Program-made: the position numbers and the translations under genes
Notes under the pieces: model-generated
The model's database searches: none
Told to the model about the DNA's origin: nothing
What the model saw: only the letters and a program-made list of their open reading frames with translations
Shown here: one piece after another, positions 5,702-7,344 of the stretch
Numbering within the stretch: position 1 is the first letter of the stretch
Layout: each line of letters begins with the position of its first letter
Assembly (NCBI GenBank): GCA_964568355.1
Contig: CAZMRK010000546.1
Coordinates: 1-7,344 of the forward strand
Direction of reading: 5' to 3'
Source of the DNA: JAJPJX01 sp964568355
GTDB lineage: Bacteria > Acidobacteriota > Terriglobia > Bryobacterales > Bryobacteraceae
DNA length: 7,344 nucleotides

Positions 5702-6861
5702 GTCCCGCCTCCCGAATCCGATTCCTTCTGGCTGCCTCCGCCCTGCTGCTGAGTGGCTGCGGGAGCCGGGAGGCGACTGTTCCGCCGCCGGCGGCACGCT
5801 CCCCGGTCGCGGCCGACGGCGCGGTGGTGATTCCCGCCGGCTCTCCCAAGCTTGAGCACATCCATGTGGACACGGTGAAGATGCAGGAGATCCCGGAAGC
5901 TCAGGTGGTCTCGCCGGGAAAGATTGAAGCCAACCCCAACCGCGTTTCGCGCGTTGTGCTGCCCGTCACCGGGCGCGTTACCAGTGTGCTCGTCCGCCTG
6001 GGCGATTCGGTGAAGAAGGGCGATCCTTTGCTGACCATCGAAAGCCCGGACGCCGATGCCGGCGAATCCGCGTACCTTCAGGCCCAGGCTGCGCTCACCC
6101 AGGCACGCGCCAATCAGGTCAAAGCCCAAGCGGATTACGACCGGGCCAACGACCTGTTGTCGCACGACGCGGTGGCCAAGAAAGAAGTGCTCAACGCCGA
6201 AAACGCGCTGGCCCAGGCCAAGGCTGCCGTGGAGCAGGCGCAGGCCGCGCAGGAGCAGGCCGCGCGCCGCCTGGGCATCCTGGGGCTCAAGGCCGGCCGC
6301 TTTGGTCAGCAGGTGGTGGTGCCGGCGCCGCTCTCCGGCAAGGTACTGGAGATCAGCGTCACGGCCGGCGAATTTCGCAACGATACCAATTCCGCCGTCA
6401 TGACCATCGCCGATTTGAGCACGGTCTGGGTCTCTTCGGATGTGCCGGAAAGCTCGATCCGCCTCATCCAGACCGGAGAACCGATCGACGTGACCCTGAC
6501 GGCCTATCCGTCCGAAGTGTTCCGGGCTCGCGTGACCCGCATCGCCGATACGGTGGACCCGCAAACCCGCACGGTCAAAGTGCGCGCCGAGCTCGAAAAC
6601 CGGCAGGGCCGTTTTCGCCCGGAAATGTTCGGCACGATCCGCCACATTGAATCCACCAAAAAGGTGGCGGTGCTTCCTGTCGGCGCCGTCCTGCACGGCG
6701 ACGGCCGCGACCTGGTCTACGTCGAACAGGGCGCCGGCAGGTTTCTCGCCACGACGGTGACCGTCGGCAGCCGCGTGGGCGATGTCCTGCCCGTTTTACA
6801 GGGAGTCAAGGCCGGGGACCGCGTCGTGGTCGACGGCACCATGCTGCTTCAGGCCCAATAA
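5698..6861 (+). CDS. RND efflux periplasmic adaptor lipoprotein (CzcB/CusB-like)
   Basis: This membrane-fusion protein bridges the inner-membrane pump and the TolC-like duct. The 387 residues start with a lipoprotein signal: the lipobox LLSGC places the acylated Cys at 21. A Pro/Ala-rich linker follows. The first half of the lipoyl-like domain is at about 85-117 (GRVTSVLVRLGDSVKKGDPLL). The alpha-helical hairpin runs about 122-195 and is rich in Ala, Gln and Glu. The second lipoyl half is at 205-235 (VVVPAPLSGKVLEISV), the beta-barrel at about 240-315 (with DTVDPQTRTVKVRAEL), and the membrane-proximal domain at 320-387. I see no Met- or His-rich metal-binding extension like those of some CusB or CzcB proteins, so substrate cannot be read from it. 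ATG overlaps the previous stop; AAGGTG (5684-5689) is its ribosome site. Confidence 0.93.
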   Translation: MSPASRIRFLLAASALLLSGCGSREATVPPPAARSPVAADGAVVIPAGSPKLEHIHVDTVKMQEIPEAQVVSPGKIEANPNRVSRVVLPVTGRVTSVLVRLGDSVKKGDPLLTIESPDADAGESAYLQAQAALTQARANQVKAQADYDRANDLLSHDAVAKKEVLNAENALAQAKAAVEQAQAAQEQAARRLGILGLKAGRFGQQVVVPAPLSGKVLEISVTAGEFRNDTNSAVMTIADLSTVWVSSDVPESSIRLIQTGEPIDVTLTAYPSEVFRARVTRIADTVDPQTRTVKVRAELENRQGRFRPEMFGTIRHIESTKKVAVLPVGAVLHGDGRDLVYVEQGAGRFLATTVTVGSRVGDVLPVLQGVKAGDRVVVDGTMLLQAQ

Positions 6862-6870
6862 CCCAAGAAC

Positions 6871-7344
6871 ATGATTGCCAAGCTGCTCCGCTTTGCTCTG
6901 CAACAACGGTTTCTCTCGGTCGCCATGGGTCTCGCCATGGTCGGACTCGGTTTGTGGGCCTTCACCCAGCTTCAAATTGAGGCGTATCCCGATATCTCCG
7001 ATACCCAGGTGGTGGTCATCACGCAGTTTCCCGGACGCGCCGCCGAGGAGGTGGAGCAGCAGGTCACCATCCCCATCGAGCGCGCGTTGAACAGCACTCC
7101 CAGCGTGATCGCGCGCCGCTCGCGTACCATCTTCGGCCTGTCCGTGGTGGAGCTGACCTTCGCCTACGGCACCAACGACTATTTCGCCCGCCAGGTAGTG
7201 CTCGAAAAGCTGCGCGACGCGGATATTCCCGATGGCGTCGCGCCCACGCTCGGTCCGCTCGCCACTCCGATCGGGGAGCTCTATCGCTACCAGGTGGTGG
7301 GCCAGGGCTACAACGATATGCAACTGCGCGAGCTCGAGGACTGG
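6871..7344 (+). CDS. RND efflux pump, heavy-metal (CzcA/CusA) type, 5' part only
   Basis: The reading frame is open from ATG 6871 to the window edge (158 codons, no stop); a full member has about 1,000-1,050 residues. This inner-membrane, proton-driven pump would complete the tripartite system. The first transmembrane helix is at about 10-32. It is followed by the family-typical IEAYPDISDTQVVVITQFPGR (36-56), AAEEVEQQVTIPIERALN (57-74), FGLSVVELTF (89-98) and YFARQVVLEKLRDADIPDGV (104-123), then TLGPLATPIGELYRYQV (126-142). This matches the HME branch and not the multidrug (AcrB) branch, which lacks the YPDISDTQV form. Residues that separate Cu/Ag from Zn/Co/Cd/Ni pumps (TM4 acidic or Met sites) lie beyond the edge. 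It starts 9 bases after the adaptor stop with only a weak AAG as ribosome site. Confidence 0.93.
   Translation, partial: MIAKLLRFALQQRFLSVAMGLAMVGLGLWAFTQLQIEAYPDISDTQVVVITQFPGRAAEEVEQQVTIPIERALNSTPSVIARRSRTIFGLSVVELTFAYGTNDYFARQVVLEKLRDADIPDGVAPTLGPLATPIGELYRYQVVGQGYNDMQLRELEDW

Noticed and set aside
5551..6696. A 381-codon minus-strand open frame opposite the adaptor gene
   Set aside because: It is His/Arg/Gly-rich with no family motif, and lies wholly opposite the well-supported TolC-like and adaptor genes.

Overview
The window is GC-rich, compactly coded bacterial chromosome, apparently from a Gram-negative organism because it encodes a tripartite inner/outer-membrane efflux system. Several traits recall Acidobacteriota (Bryobacter/Solibacter-like): an ABC permease with the W-E-x-x-L-P-x-R-x-D motif followed by PLPI, a small membrane protein with an LFP-x-V-S-A-S-D-D motif, and intergenic arrays of tetraloop hairpins. 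This assignment rests on remembered family patterns, not on a search, and is tentative.

Layout. (1) 1-132: leader with promoter-like boxes and palindromes, then a GTG-started adenylate kinase with a zinc-type LID (133-828, +). (2) 837-3276, minus strand: an ABC transporter made of an ATPase (2494-3276) and a large polytopic permease (837-2549). The two genes overlap by 56 bases, and the permease converges on the kinase with only 8 bases between the stops. (3) 3277-3758: gene-free stretch holding a 12-bp inverted repeat and an array of four tetraloop hairpins. (4) 3759-4232, minus: a small three-helix membrane protein of unknown function, unusually rich in perfect palindromes. (5) 4233-4423: divergent intergenic region with a structured leader. 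(6) 4424-7344, plus: an RND efflux operon of the heavy-metal type (outer-membrane factor, lipoprotein adaptor, inner-membrane pump), with a 4-base overlap then a 9-base gap. The pump runs off the right edge after 158 codons.

How the genes work together. The three efflux genes should form one envelope-spanning pump: the inner-membrane RND protein picks up the substrate, the adaptor bridges the periplasm, and the TolC-like protein forms the outer-membrane exit duct. The HME (CzcA/CusA) type of the partial pump suggests divalent or monovalent metal cations, but the metal-binding residues of the pump lie outside the window. The ABC pair is a separate transporter of unknown substrate. The kinase stands alone and is not in the usual ribosomal-protein/secY setting.

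The best leads are the four-hairpin array at 3589-3673, the replacement of the ATPase switch histidine by proline, the uncharacterised small membrane protein divergent from the efflux operon, and the perfect 11-bp stem inside its coding sequence. I see no CRISPR array, transposase, tRNA, rRNA or obvious defence system.
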